DNA from: Acidobacteriota bacterium
GTDB taxonomy: Bacteria > Acidobacteriota > Terriglobia > 20CM-2-55-15
Reading direction: 5' to 3'
Length of the DNA stretch: 64,000 bases
Assembly: GCA_022821145.1 (NCBI GenBank)
Contig: JAJEEE010000010.1
Span: 60,153 to 124,152 of the forward strand
Every line of letters starts with the position of its first letter. The first letter of the stretch is position 1. Below the pieces are notes generated by a model that ran no database searches, had not been told where the DNA came from, and was given only the letters and a program-made list of their open reading frames with translations. Position numbers and translations under genes: made by a program. Shown in pieces: positions 17,809 to 27,229 of the stretch.

Positions 17809-17969
17809 TCAATGACAACATCGGCTCTTGAGAAGAACGGCGTGCAGCGCCAGGACGGCGCTGTGGCCGGATCTAGCGAACTGGATCATCCGGGTCTCGC
17901 GCAGGCTGGCGGCGACGACGTGTGTAACCGTCGCCACATGCCGATGAGCGCCGTTGTCTCGACGACCAT
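17809..17969 (-). pseudogene. vapC remnant
   Basis: Directly after the vapB stop (TGATG, one-base overlap) the frame opens MVVETTALIG, the typical first strand of a PIN toxin, but it stops after 27 codons. A second frame then gives AASLRETRMIQFARSGH, which is the next conserved VapC block. About 20 residues between the two blocks and the whole C-terminal half are missing. The toxin is certainly non-functional. Confidence 0.7.
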
Positions 17970-18223
17970 CAGGTCGGAATCCCGCGTTGGTCATAACCGA
18001 CGATCTGCTCGGCGCTCCGCCCGTCGCGACGCGGCAGACCGGCGCAATGGAGCGCGATGCGATCCAGTTCATCGGCAAGTCGCATGGCGCTCTGGGACTC
18101 TTCCACCCGCGCCAGTCTTTCCTGGACAGCCCTCCTGACGGCCTGCGTCAACGATTCTCCGGTCACGCTCGCGAGCCGTTTCGCCAGGACATGCGTGTCA
18201 GCGTCATTGATGTTCAGGGGCAC
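17969..18223 (-). CDS. vapB: VapB-type antitoxin (Rv0623-like)
   Basis: 84 residues. The opening MPLNINDADTHVLAKRLA with GESLTQAVRRAVQERL is the ribbon-helix-helix-like N-terminus of the PF07704 VapB family. The C-terminal half has an acidic, toxin-binding type sequence (SAMRLADELDRIALHCAG). The gene looks intact although its toxin gene has decayed, so it is an orphan antitoxin. Confidence 0.8.
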   Translation of the reverse strand: MPLNINDADTHVLAKRLASVTGESLTQAVRRAVQERLARVEESQSAMRLADELDRIALHCAGLPRRDGRSAEQIVGYDQRGIPT

Positions 18224-18705
18224 TGATTATTCCTCAATGGCTCAACATAAGGACGAACGAAGGAACAGTCAACCGGGACGAGTCACGCACCGCGGGCCGA
18301 TGGAACACGACGGCAGACGGACGGAGATTCCCTGTAAGCCAAGTCCGTGATTTCGCAGGCGTGACGACGATAACGCCAGGACGGATGCCTCGCTCTCTCG
18401 CCATCCTCGACACATCCGCATCCGAACGGAGCGCGCGAAGACGTGCGTTGATCCACCCGCGGGGCGAGGGTATGCTGGCGTTCTCGGTGTTGAGGTTCAT
18501 GTCCAGCGGGACATAGACTTCACTTTTCGGGGATCGTTTACCGCGAGCGATGCACTTGCGGAATTCGTACCGTGGCAGTGTTCGATGACCTGCGAAAAAA
18601 CGGTCTGAACGGTGTTCGTTCACGCGTCGTACCATGCCCCGCGACCCCGCGCACCCCGATATCGACTGCGGTGAATTCAAATCGATAAACCCAAAAATCG
18701 GATCT
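18224..18705. other. Intergenic region with no recognised gene
   Basis: 482 bases upstream of vapB. A minus-strand frame covers most of it but its N-terminal half is the shadow of the plus-strand genes to the right, and I recognise no family in the rest. It could hold further decayed material. Confidence 0.4.
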
Positions 18706-18834
18706 ATGTCGTATCGTTTCAATCTCTTACAAGGAACCCGGTACGCCTTGAGCGGACAGCAGTGGGCTGCACTCCTCGAAGAGTGGGAGGACGCCGCACT
18801 CGACGACTTGGAGGTAAGCGATGGCCCGGCATGA
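18706..18834 (+). CDS. Small hypothetical protein
   Basis: 42 residues from ATG 18706 (MSYRFNLLQGTRYALSGQQW), or 66 from ATG 18634. Acidic C-terminus. It overlaps the next gene by 14 bases, and the two are probably co-translated. No family recognised. Confidence 0.45.
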   Translation: MSYRFNLLQGTRYALSGQQWAALLEEWEDAALDDLEVSDGPA

Positions 18835-19147
18835 GCGCGTCGACCTGAGGGCGATCCTGGCGGACCCGGATCTTCGCCGTGAGCTAATGGTGCGGACGAT
18901 CCAGGCGACACAGGCTCGCGAAGGCATCGAGACGACCAAAGAGCAGGCCGAGCGCGCGTACTACGCGGTAACGGAGGGCGAGCGGGCAAGTGTTTTCGAC
19001 TTGAGGCGTTTTCGAACAAGCAAAAGCGGCGGCGGCGATCGGCGACACCAGATGTTCGTGAAGGCGCTTGCCGGCGCGGACGACGGCATTCGGTACGATG
19101 TTCGACGGCGGGAGTTCGATACGCTCACGGCTAGGGGAAGCCAATAA
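18821..19147 (+). CDS. Hypothetical protein
   Basis: 108 residues, charged and mostly helical by composition (DLRAILADPDLRRELMVRTI; TKEQAERAYYAVTEGE). The sequence pattern resembles small accessory proteins of plasmids or islands, but no family was recognised. Overlap with the preceding 42-residue ORF suggests a two-gene unit of unknown role in the accessory region. Confidence 0.55.
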   Translation: MARHERVDLRAILADPDLRRELMVRTIQATQAREGIETTKEQAERAYYAVTEGERASVFDLRRFRTSKSGGGDRRHQMFVKALAGADDGIRYDVRRREFDTLTARGSQ

Positions 19148-19391
19148 ACCAGTGTACGCACACCACCGGCAGCACGACGGTTAGAAACACGAGAATCTCA
19201 ACAAGGCCGGCAATTTCCAAGAGCCTTGGCAGATCCCAAATCACTTGCGGCCCCGTCGTTCAGAGGCGGTATCGTAGCCGAACCACGCCCGGCGAACTCC
19301 CCGGCGATTTGCGGCGGCGATTCGAATCGTATCGCGCGCCCGAACGTGGAAGTGTGGGGCGCGGCCGAGTAGACATCATGGAGAGAACGTA

Positions 19392-19721
19392 ATGCGAAGC
19401 CGTTCCAGCACCGCGAGTGAAGTCATCAACAGGATCGTCGCCGACATGACAGTTCGGTTCAACGCCGTTGTGGCGTTCCTGATCATGTTCGCCGGTTTGG
19501 TCGTCGCCGTCATCGCATACACAGAGGGCGGCGGGCTGTCTAGGTTCGACGCGTTCGCGATCGCACTCGTGTTCACTGCCGCCGCCGTCGTCACATGCGG
19601 CATGTTGGCGATCCTCATCGACATCCGGTCCACGCTTCGCCGGGCATGCGATCTGCTCGAGGAGTCGGCGAAAGCATCGCCGCCTACGGCAAAGGGCCGA
19701 GGCTTCCTGGGACAGGGCTGA
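19392..19721 (+). CDS. Small membrane protein
   Basis: 109 residues with two strong hydrophobic helices at about residues 26-44 and 55-76 and a charged C-terminal tail that is probably cytoplasmic. GGAGAGAAC precedes the ATG. No family recognised. It lies between the hypothetical pair and the helicase fragment, so it may belong to the accessory region; its role is unknown. Confidence 0.5.
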   Translation: MRSRSSTASEVINRIVADMTVRFNAVVAFLIMFAGLVVAVIAYTEGGGLSRFDAFAIALVFTAAAVVTCGMLAILIDIRSTLRRACDLLEESAKASPPTAKGRGFLGQG

Positions 19722-19748
19722 CACTAGCCAGTTCGCCGGACCGTTGCC

Positions 19749-20408
19749 TCAACCGTCCAGAATGTCCTTCAACGTCGTGCCGGCGGGCGGTGGTTCCGCG
19801 TCCGACGTGAAGTCGGGCGGGGCGAACAGCGGGTTGCCGGGCCACCAGAATTCCACGCTCTCGGCGTTTTCCTCGAAGTACTCCGGATCGGTGGTCACCC
19901 GCAGGTGTTCGGTCATGCCGGGCGCCAACAAACCGTATTCGCGACGCCCGAGGCGTTGGACATCGACGCCCGGCGGCATTAGGTCGCTCGATCCGACGAT
20001 CCGGTCGAGGTCGCGCATGTTGACAGGCGACGGCGGGCGCGGCGGCGCTTCGAGGTCGCGCTCCGTCACGGCGTCGATGTCGAAACCCCGGACCTCGCTT
20101 TCCTCGGCTTCATGTTCGATGGAATCCGCCAGCCTAACGCGTTCTCGCGGGTCTCGACCGCCGCCGGACAGGACGCTCTCGGTGATCTTTCCGGGCAGTC
20201 GCGCCAGGATCGGCTGCATACGGCCCACGACCGACTCGAACAGGCCGATGCGCGTCCGTAGCGCCCGGTAAACGTCGATTTCCACCGTCCCTTCGTAATG
20301 GAGGTTGATGATGCGGATCGTGGAGTTCTGCTGACCGAGCCGGTCGATGCGGCCGATACGCTGCTCCACGCGCATCGGGTTCCAGGGCATGTCGTAGTTG
20401 ATCACATG
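19749..20408 (-). pseudogene. C-terminal fragment of an SNF2-type helicase
   Basis: About 219 residues beginning HVINYDMPWNPMRVEQRIGR, motif VI of SNF2/RapA-type helicases, followed by a C-terminal region (DRLGQ, then about 190 residues). The N-terminal ATPase lobe and the rest of the second lobe are absent: upstream of 20408 the frame turns into unrelated sequence that belongs to pglZ on the other strand. Such helicases occur in BREX and DISARM loci. On its own the fragment cannot be an ATPase. Confidence 0.75.
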
Positions 20409-22252
20409 ACGCTCGCGCTGACGGAGACGTTTCTTGGCTACGGTGCGGGCGACGATTTTCCCCTGTCAGGTCGCCTTCCGGCCGCGGTGGTTCGAGTCAA
20501 CCACCGACAGCTTGTGCATCGATGGCTGCGCGACAGCGAGAGTCGTCCGGCGTGGGATCGATGGATACAAGCTGTCGAAACCGATGTAGACCTGACAACT
20601 TGGGCAAAGGACAAGCCGGGCTACTGCTTCGGTTTTCCTCATCTGGTTCGCCTGCGCTGGCAGCAGATCGCCAACGCCTTCACGGCGGTCGCGATCAAGA
20701 CGTCGTCGACGGCAGCGTTCTTCGAAGAACACGGTGCACTCATTGCCAAAGAGGCGGAGCACAGCAACGCCAGCCCATACCCGACGGGATCCTGGGAATT
20801 GATGCGCCGACTGCAGGTGTACCTGGCCGCGTGCGAGCACGCCACCAAGTCGTTGAGCAGGCCGACACCATCGACGACCTCGTGCGCGTCTACGTGGAGC
20901 AGGCTACCGTCGTTGACGCCGTGCACATCGATTTGCGGCAACAGGCCGACCAGCAGAGCCTACCCGCGGTAATCCGGGTGGCCGACCGGGCGTATGCGAC
21001 CTACACGAACACGCTGAACGATTGATTCTTCGAACGCTACGTCGCCGGCGCGACCACGAATATCCCGACGCTGCCGTACGTGACGGACCACCTCGAAGAG
21101 CGGCTTTGGACGGCTCGGGGCAAGCGGGCCGTTGTCATCGTGGATGCTCTGCGCTACGACTGCGCTCACATCATCCGCGAGATGCTCCAGAACTTCGACG
21201 TGGACTTGAAACCCATGCGGGCCGCGATACCCACCGTGACACCGGTGGGAATGACGGCGTTGCTGCCGCTGTCGGATGCGGAAGTCTCGTTCGAAATCAA
21301 GGGGAGGAGCCTGCATCCGAAGATCAACGGGAAGGACGCCGCCGCACGCAGCACGCGAATCGCGTTCCTGAAGGATTTCGGCGCCGACTGTCGCGAGATC
21401 ACCGAACTCGAAGCGAACTCCGATCCACCGGATGGACTCGGCGAACTGCTCGTCGTATTCGGGCATGACGAGGTCGACCACATCGGTCACGGCGGCGCGA
21501 ACGCTCTGGTCCGGCATCTCCACACCGAGATCAAACGCATCGCGCGCCTCGTCCGCACGCTGCACAGTTGGAGCTATACGGAGGTCCACATCGTCACCGA
21601 TCACGGCTTCATCCTCCTAGACGCAGACAAGCTCCCCGACGAGGTTGACTGCAACACGGAGTGGTGCCGATTGAAAAAGGAGCGTTTCGCGCTCGTTGCG
21701 GCTGAAGCCGACCTGCCGGTGGCCAGCCTGCCTTTCGAATGGGACTCCTCGCTACGCGTCGCGTTGCCGCCCGGGCTGGCGTTCTTCAAGGCCGAAAAGT
21801 CCTTCTCCCACGGTGGCGCGGCACTGCAAGAACTTGTCATCCCTCACTTGGTGTCGCGCACTCGGACGACTTCCGCAAAGCGGATCGGCGTGGAGGTGGT
21901 GCTGCCCACGCTCGAATTGATGCGAACCGCCGTGAAGGTGACCCTGCAGGCGAAACCTCCGGCTTCGTCGCAGAGTGAACAGATGGCGCTCTTCGCGCCG
22001 ACCGGCCGCACGCTGGCTCTTGACGTGCTGCGGACCGATTCCGCGGACCCACACGATTCGGTGCTGGCAACGGGGCGCCCCAAGGAAGTGCGCCTCGATG
22101 CGGAGGCGGACGAACAGAACGTGACCCTCTTCTTCCACACGGCCCAGTCTTTCTCGGCGCGCGAGACCCTTCATCTGGACATCCGCGACATCGAAACGAC
22201 GGAGCAATTCCCGCCTGGCGGCGTCAAGCTGACCGTCGGCCGGGACATGTAG
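20406..22252 (+). pseudogene. pglZ: pglZ remnant, 5'-truncated and frameshifted
   Basis: BREX PglZ (alkaline-phosphatase superfamily) read in order in two frames. It starts abruptly at about 20406 with the middle of the protein (LVHRWLRDSESRPAWDRWI), so some 200 or more N-terminal residues are lost. A frameshift lies between about 20845 and 20860, and a TGA at 21023-21025 interrupts TNTLND-FFERY. From 21026 the catalytic domain is open: VVIVDALRYD, FGHDEVDHIGHGG and IVTDHGF keep the metal-binding residues. A start at ATG 21080 would give 390 residues. PglZ is essential for BREX defence. Confidence 0.8.
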
Positions 22253-22262
22253 CGAAACACCG

Positions 22263-24317
22263 ATGACCGACGAACGATTCGCCCTGAACCATCTCGATAC
22301 CCTGGCAACGGAGGCCTACCCCGGCCTCGTCGTTCGCAAGGACCTCTTGCGCCGCATGCGCACTGCCTTCGGCGTGCCCGCGTTCGTCATCGAGTTTCTT
22401 CTCGGAAAATACTGCGCGTCAACCGATGACGAGACGATCCGCGAGGGACTGGAGTTCGTCCGCGACACGCTCGCCGGCAAGTACGTCAAACCCGATGAAC
22501 GCGAGGCCGTCAAGTCCGCGATCAAGCAGCACACATCGTTCGAGATCATCGACAAGATCTCCGTGCGTCTGATCGAAACCCACGACAAATACTGGGCTCG
22601 GCTGTCCAACCTGGACCTCGACTACGTCAACATCGACGAGAGCGAGGTGCGCCGGCACGACCGTCTGTTGATGGGCGGCATCTGGGCCGAGGTCACGCTG
22701 CGATACGACGACGCGTACATCTTCAAGAACCAGAACCGGCCGTTCTTCGTCGAGAGCATCCGCCCGATCCAGCTCTCGTCACGAAGACTCGACGACTTCA
22801 TCGAGGGGCGCCGCCGGTTCACGCGCGACGAGTGGCTCGACCTGATGATGCGCTCCTTGGGTTACGAGCCGGAACATCCCTACTACACCAAGCGGCGCAA
22901 ACTGCACTACATGCTGCGGCTCCTGCCGTTCGTCGAGAAGAACTTCAACTCCATCGAGCTGGGTCCGCGCGGCACCGGCAAGAGCTTCGTGTACCAACAA
23001 CTCAGCCCCTACTGCCACCTGGTGTCAGGCGGGCAAACGACGACAGCTCAAATGTTCGTCAACCTGTCGTCCGGCCAACGAGGGCTGGTCTGTCTGTGGG
23101 ACGTGGTGGCCTTCGACGAGGCGGCCGGGGTTCGGTTCACCGACAAGAGCGGCCTGAACATCATGAAGGGCTACATGGAAGACGGCGCCTTCAGCCGCGG
23201 CCGAGACATCATCACGGCCGAGGGCTCCGTCGTCTTCGTCGGAAACCTTGACGGCGACATCGACACGATCGTCAGAACCTCAAACCTCTTCTACCCCATG
23301 CCGACCGAGATGGACACGGCGTTCTACGACCGCATTCACGCCTACATCCCGGGGTGGGAGTTTCAGAAGACATCCGACGCCGCCTACACGGATCATTTCG
23401 GCGTCGTGACGGACTACCTCGCAGAAGTCTTCCGCGAACTCCGCAAGCAGAGCTACGCCGACTATGCCGAACGGTACTTCACGTTCGGCACTCACCTCGG
23501 CGGCCGCGATCAGAAAGCCGTACGCAAGATAGTGTCCGGGTTGATCAAGCTGCTGCACCCACACGGCGAGGTCAGCAAGGAAGAGGCCGAGGAGTATCTC
23601 GCCTACGCGATGGAGATGCGCAGAAGGGTCAAGGAGCAGTTGAAGAAGATGGGCGGCCTGGAGTATTGGGGCACGAATTTCTCCTACACGGACAAGGAGA
23701 CCAACCAGGAAACGTTCGTGCCGCTGCCCGAAATGGGCGGCGGCTCCCTGCTCGCCGAAGGCGGCCTGCCGCCAGGCAGCATCTACACGATCGGCTCCGA
23801 CGTCTCCGACCACCGCCTGGTCCTGTTTCTCTTACAAACGCAGATGAATCGCGGCTCGGGACGCATCATTCCGCTGGGCAACCTGTCCAGCAAGATGAAG
23901 GAGGCCGTAAAAACAGCCGAGGCCTACCTGAAGGCCAACGTCCACAACCTCGGGATCGACCACGACCTGAAGGCCTACGACTTCACGACGCAGGCCATCA
24001 ACCTGAATCAAGCGAAAGAAGGCGCCGAGACCGCCGTCGCGTTCTTCATCTCCCTGGTGTCGTCAATACTCGAGAAGCCGGTGCTCGACCGTACCGTCGT
24101 CCTCGGCGAGATGAGCGTCCAGGGCATTCTAATCAAGGTGGACTCGCTTCCCGAGCGCATGCAACTCGCCGTCGAGGCCGGCGCCAAGCGCATCCTGATC
24201 CCAAGCGACAACAAGCGCGATGTCGCCGAGGTCCCCGACGCGATCATCACCGCAATTCAATGGCAGTTCTTCGACTCGCCGATCAAGGCGGCGATCATGG
24301 CGATGGGGATGGGATGA
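22263..24317 (+). CDS. brxL: BrxL, Lon-like AAA+ protein of BREX
   Basis: 684 residues from ATG 22263, ten bases after pglZ. N-terminal region (LVVRKDLLRRM, FVIEFLLGKYCAS) is typical of BrxL; Walker A GPRGTGKS at residues 234-241; Walker B in VVAFDEAAG at about 282; arginine and sensor regions follow; a Lon-type C-terminal domain spans about 500-684. In that domain the position of the Lon serine reads KEGAETAV and the partner lysine region reads SLPERM, so the usual Ser-Lys dyad is not visible. BrxL is the phage-restriction factor of type I and IV-like systems. The gene is intact although the rest of BREX is gone. Confidence 0.9.
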   Translation: MTDERFALNHLDTLATEAYPGLVVRKDLLRRMRTAFGVPAFVIEFLLGKYCASTDDETIREGLEFVRDTLAGKYVKPDEREAVKSAIKQHTSFEIIDKISVRLIETHDKYWARLSNLDLDYVNIDESEVRRHDRLLMGGIWAEVTLRYDDAYIFKNQNRPFFVESIRPIQLSSRRLDDFIEGRRRFTRDEWLDLMMRSLGYEPEHPYYTKRRKLHYMLRLLPFVEKNFNSIELGPRGTGKSFVYQQLSPYCHLVSGGQTTTAQMFVNLSSGQRGLVCLWDVVAFDEAAGVRFTDKSGLNIMKGYMEDGAFSRGRDIITAEGSVVFVGNLDGDIDTIVRTSNLFYPMPTEMDTAFYDRIHAYIPGWEFQKTSDAAYTDHFGVVTDYLAEVFRELRKQSYADYAERYFTFGTHLGGRDQKAVRKIVSGLIKLLHPHGEVSKEEAEEYLAYAMEMRRRVKEQLKKMGGLEYWGTNFSYTDKETNQETFVPLPEMGGGSLLAEGGLPPGSIYTIGSDVSDHRLVLFLLQTQMNRGSGRIIPLGNLSSKMKEAVKTAEAYLKANVHNLGIDHDLKAYDFTTQAINLNQAKEGAETAVAFFISLVSSILEKPVLDRTVVLGEMSVQGILIKVDSLPERMQLAVEAGAKRILIPSDNKRDVAEVPDAIITAIQWQFFDSPIKAAIMAMGMG

Positions 24318-24423
24318 GGAACAGCGGATGCATGCCATACCTTGCCCGCCCGCTTCGCCGTTCTTCGTGTGAGACCGATAACTGTTGGCCACGCCGCGCG
24401 AACTGGACGCCATGCACAGAACG

Positions 24424-24945
24424 ACACCCTCACCCTCAGCGATGAGCAGATCCGGCTCCTGGAGCGTCATTCCTGTGAATTTCGGATGCTGGACATCGAA
24501 GCCCAACCACCCGGCAAACTGCTGAACCAAAACACCTTCTATTGGGGGACCCTCAACGCTGTCGGCGAAATCCATGTCCAGATCGCCGTCGATGTTCTCT
24601 GCTCGCTGGCCTTCGCAGAAGTCTACATGTGGAAGATGCCGATCACGGCCGCCAACGGACTCGACGACCGCGTCCGGCCCTTCTACCAGGCGCTTGGGTG
24701 ATTCAGTGCAGCCGTTCTCACCGACAACGGCCGTGACTACTGCGGACGGCCGGAACGCTATCCGTACCAGTTGACGCTCACCCTACATGACATCGTGCAC
24801 CGTCGGACACAGTCCCGGCATCCGTATGTCAACAGCTTCATCGAGCGAACGAACCGCCTGTGGCTGGACAAGTGCTGCACGGTCAAAAGCCGAACACATG
24901 CTCTCGCGCTCCGTCCCGCGCTCGATCGAACTAACCTGCCGACAC
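24424..24945 (+). mobile_element. Decayed IS481-family transposase fragment
   Basis: One frame reads LTLSDEQIRLLERHSCEF, LLNQNTFYWGTLNAVGEIHVQ, then after a TGA at 24699-24701 continues VLTDNGRDYCGRPERYPY, HDIVHRRT and FIERTNRLWLD. These are the three DDE blocks of IS481 transposases (Asp in IAVDV, TDNG, and Glu in FIERTNR). The N-terminal helix-turn-helix third and the C-terminus are absent, and one in-frame stop is present. No terminal inverted repeats were seen. Inactive remnant just downstream of brxL. Confidence 0.75.
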
Positions 24946-25405
24946 TAAGCTGCCGCCGATCGTTCCAATCCCCGAAACCGAGGTCCCGAAGCACGCCCCC
25001 TCATCACACATCGACGCCACCGCATGTCCGGCAAGTCCTCAACTTGACACCAGCCGAACTCCAAGGTCGTACGCGACAACGTGCCACGGTACCCGTCACA
25101 CGCCCGAATAGGAACAATAGCGTTGCACTCCGTCTTGGCCTGACTCGTCCCCGCGAAGACCCCTCCGCCGAGCTGACCACCGAGTAACACCGACCAGTTG
25201 TCCCTCGCGCTGAACGCGGCGATCGTGTCATGGTCCCTGAACTCTCGCGGTGCCGGCGCAGACTTCGCGTGCAGTCGCGGACAGCGCACCGGAACACTCG
25301 ACAAGCTAGCGAAACCTACGATCCCGGTCGTCACCATCTAAATAGAGAGTCCGTGATACCATTGACAAGGACGGAGAACTTTGCTGGTTATCGTTTGTTG
25401 ACTCT
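24946..25405. other. Intergenic region with no recognised gene
   Basis: 460 bases between the transposase remnant and the AbiV-like gene. A 130-codon minus-strand frame (24945-25337) has no family-like sequence. A TTGACA at 25362-25367 lies 38 bases before the next gene, but no good -10 box follows it. Confidence 0.4.
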
Positions 25406-26143
25406 ATGTCGGGGAAGAAACAGGTACAAGGCTCACGTAACACGAGGCGGCACTACCGGAGATCTCTTGAGTTCGTCGAGACGGGCTTCCGCGCGTGCTG
25501 GCAGAATTCGCTAGACCTCGTCGCCGCATCGAGGACACTCTTGGATACCGGCTTGCACGCTCCTGCTTTATCGATCGCAGTGCTAGCGATCGAGGAATTG
25601 GCGAAGCTGTGTGCTATCGATGGCCTCCTTTTCGCGCGGCCCGAGGATGACAAGGATCGGCGGTTCCGCCGCTCCCTGAAAAGCCATTCTGCGAAGCTGG
25701 AGATGTTCGAGGCCTTCCCGTTCTTCATCATTAGTTTGTCCGTGTCAGACTCAAGGCATGGTAAGGACGCCGCGTTTGACAAGGCGGTCCCCATCATGAT
25801 TCAACTCTTGAGGGACGATCGCGACGCGGTACAGGAGTACCTGAAGAAACCGGCGTACACAGATCTGAACACCGAGAAACAGACGGGATTCTACGTTCAG
25901 CAAAAGGACGATGACATGGTACCACCGCGAAAGGCGATCGACGCAAAACTCGCTAGAGCCGTGTATCGGCTCGCTTGGAGAGCTACAACGTCGGTCGACT
26001 TTCTCCTGACTGCGGGGAACTTGGAACGCTACTTGGACAATGCACGCAAGTTGCGGTCACAACTTAGCGAGCGGCAACACCAAGAACTTGAAAGAATGGG
26101 ACGAGCACGATTCGACGCGCTTTTTCAAGTGTCCGGACTTTAG
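25406..26143 (+). CDS. AbiV-like abortive-infection (HEPN) protein
   Basis: 245 residues. After about 25 basic residues, the segment FRACWQNSLDLVAASRTLL, LHAPALSIAVLAIEELAKL and the His in SLKSHSAKLEMF matches the HEPN domain of AbiV-family proteins (EE-K pattern about residue 62). HEPN domains in phage defence are often RNases; AbiV of Lactococcus blocks phage translation. The remainder (residues 100-245) is helical and charged. The gene stands alone on the plus strand beside the BREX remnant. GC content is lower than in the core genes. The assignment is by pattern, not by alignment. Confidence 0.65.
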   Translation: MSGKKQVQGSRNTRRHYRRSLEFVETGFRACWQNSLDLVAASRTLLDTGLHAPALSIAVLAIEELAKLCAIDGLLFARPEDDKDRRFRRSLKSHSAKLEMFEAFPFFIISLSVSDSRHGKDAAFDKAVPIMIQLLRDDRDAVQEYLKKPAYTDLNTEKQTGFYVQQKDDDMVPPRKAIDAKLARAVYRLAWRATTSVDFLLTAGNLERYLDNARKLRSQLSERQHQELERMGRARFDALFQVSGL

Positions 26144-26419
26144 CCCGCTGCTGCTTGCGGCACGCGTTCACGACCGGTTGTCACTGCCACCTGCGGCCTG
26201 CGACTCACGCCGAAAACGATCCTTCGCGCTCACTCACGAGCAAGATCCCGTTGTTGGAGGGTCTTTCCTAACAGCCTCGGATCCAGCGCGTCGGACGCAA
26301 AGCACCGCGCCGGCGACATCAACCTCGTCTGACGCCGTATGCTGGATTCCCGATCGTCTTGACTCCTTGATTCCCTTATCACACCTACGTCAATTAACCG
26401 CACCCTTCGATCGCACCGG

Positions 26420-27229
26420 TTACTCGCGACCGTCACTGCTTTCAACTCTGAACGGATGCTGATCAACAAAAAAGTCGACAGGAACACTAACATCAACCTC
26501 CAGATCTAACTTTTCGCTGACGGTGTTGTAGGAACGACTGACGTACTTGGCCGAGCGGTACAGAAAGTCTGGATCCGAGTCGAAGTCGGGGATCACCGGG
26601 ATTCGATGACGTTTATGCAGAGGACTCTTACAAGGCACGACGTTGAATCTCCCGACGTGCTGCCACATGCTGTGAACCGCGCCGCTGAATGGCACGTAGG
26701 CGAACTTGTAGAGCGATTGACAATTCGCCTCTTGCGCCATTTCGCGCGAGGACTTTCCTGACCAAGAGCCAACGTTTACTTCAATGGCCCACTCCGATAG
26801 CTGAGTACTGAGCCACGCGCTACTCAATTCGATGAGCTGTTCGAGCGGTCCGTCAAGTTCACCGTCTGGGACTTCCTCGGATTCATTTTTCAAGTATTCC
26901 AGGAACAACTTCTCTTGACCTATACCGTATTTAATATACTCTTTGCTGCGACTGGCAGGATCATCGACAATCCACGCGAGCGTGATGTGTACGTCAGTCA
27001 TCGATCTCAACAGGATCGGGGCCACGTGGGGATTCCATATGCCGGGATTGCGTGCCATTTCCACGGCGAGCGTCGCTTGGCGCGAGACCAACCCCCATAT
27101 CGCTTCCGAAATCTCATTCTGATAGATTTCAGGCGTATAGCTCTTCCATCTCGCTTCAAAACCTTCGATTACGTTTTCCGAATACCGGTCGAGAAAATTT
27201 TCCAGCGGCGACAATATTTGGTCAGTCAT
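26420..27229 (-). CDS. DUF5677-family protein
   Basis: 269 residues. The segment VAPILLRSMTDVHITLAWIVDDP with SRSKEYIKYGIGQEKLFLEYL is the core of DUF5677, a helical family of unknown function that is common in accessory regions. The sequence after residue 150 (SGKSSREMAQEAN, YVPFSGAVHSMWQHV) also fits. No signal peptide or membrane helix. It overlaps the upstream gene by eight bases, so the two are co-translated. Base composition is clearly less GC-rich than the core genome. A defence role is inferred only from position. Confidence 0.7.
   Translation of the reverse strand: MTDQILSPLENFLDRYSENVIEGFEARWKSYTPEIYQNEISEAIWGLVSRQATLAVEMARNPGIWNPHVAPILLRSMTDVHITLAWIVDDPASRSKEYIKYGIGQEKLFLEYLKNESEEVPDGELDGPLEQLIELSSAWLSTQLSEWAIEVNVGSWSGKSSREMAQEANCQSLYKFAYVPFSGAVHSMWQHVGRFNVVPCKSPLHKRHRIPVIPDFDSDPDFLYRSAKYVSRSYNTVSEKLDLEVDVSVPVDFFVDQHPFRVESSDGRE

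Noticed and set aside
18234..19019. Minus-strand frame of 261 codons in the accessory region
   Set aside because: Ser/Arg-rich N-terminal half is the shadow of the plus-strand hypothetical pair; the rest lacks a recognisable family.
24945..25337. Minus-strand frame of 130 codons near the transposase remnant
   Set aside because: No family-like sequence, no ribosome site; it lies in decayed DNA.
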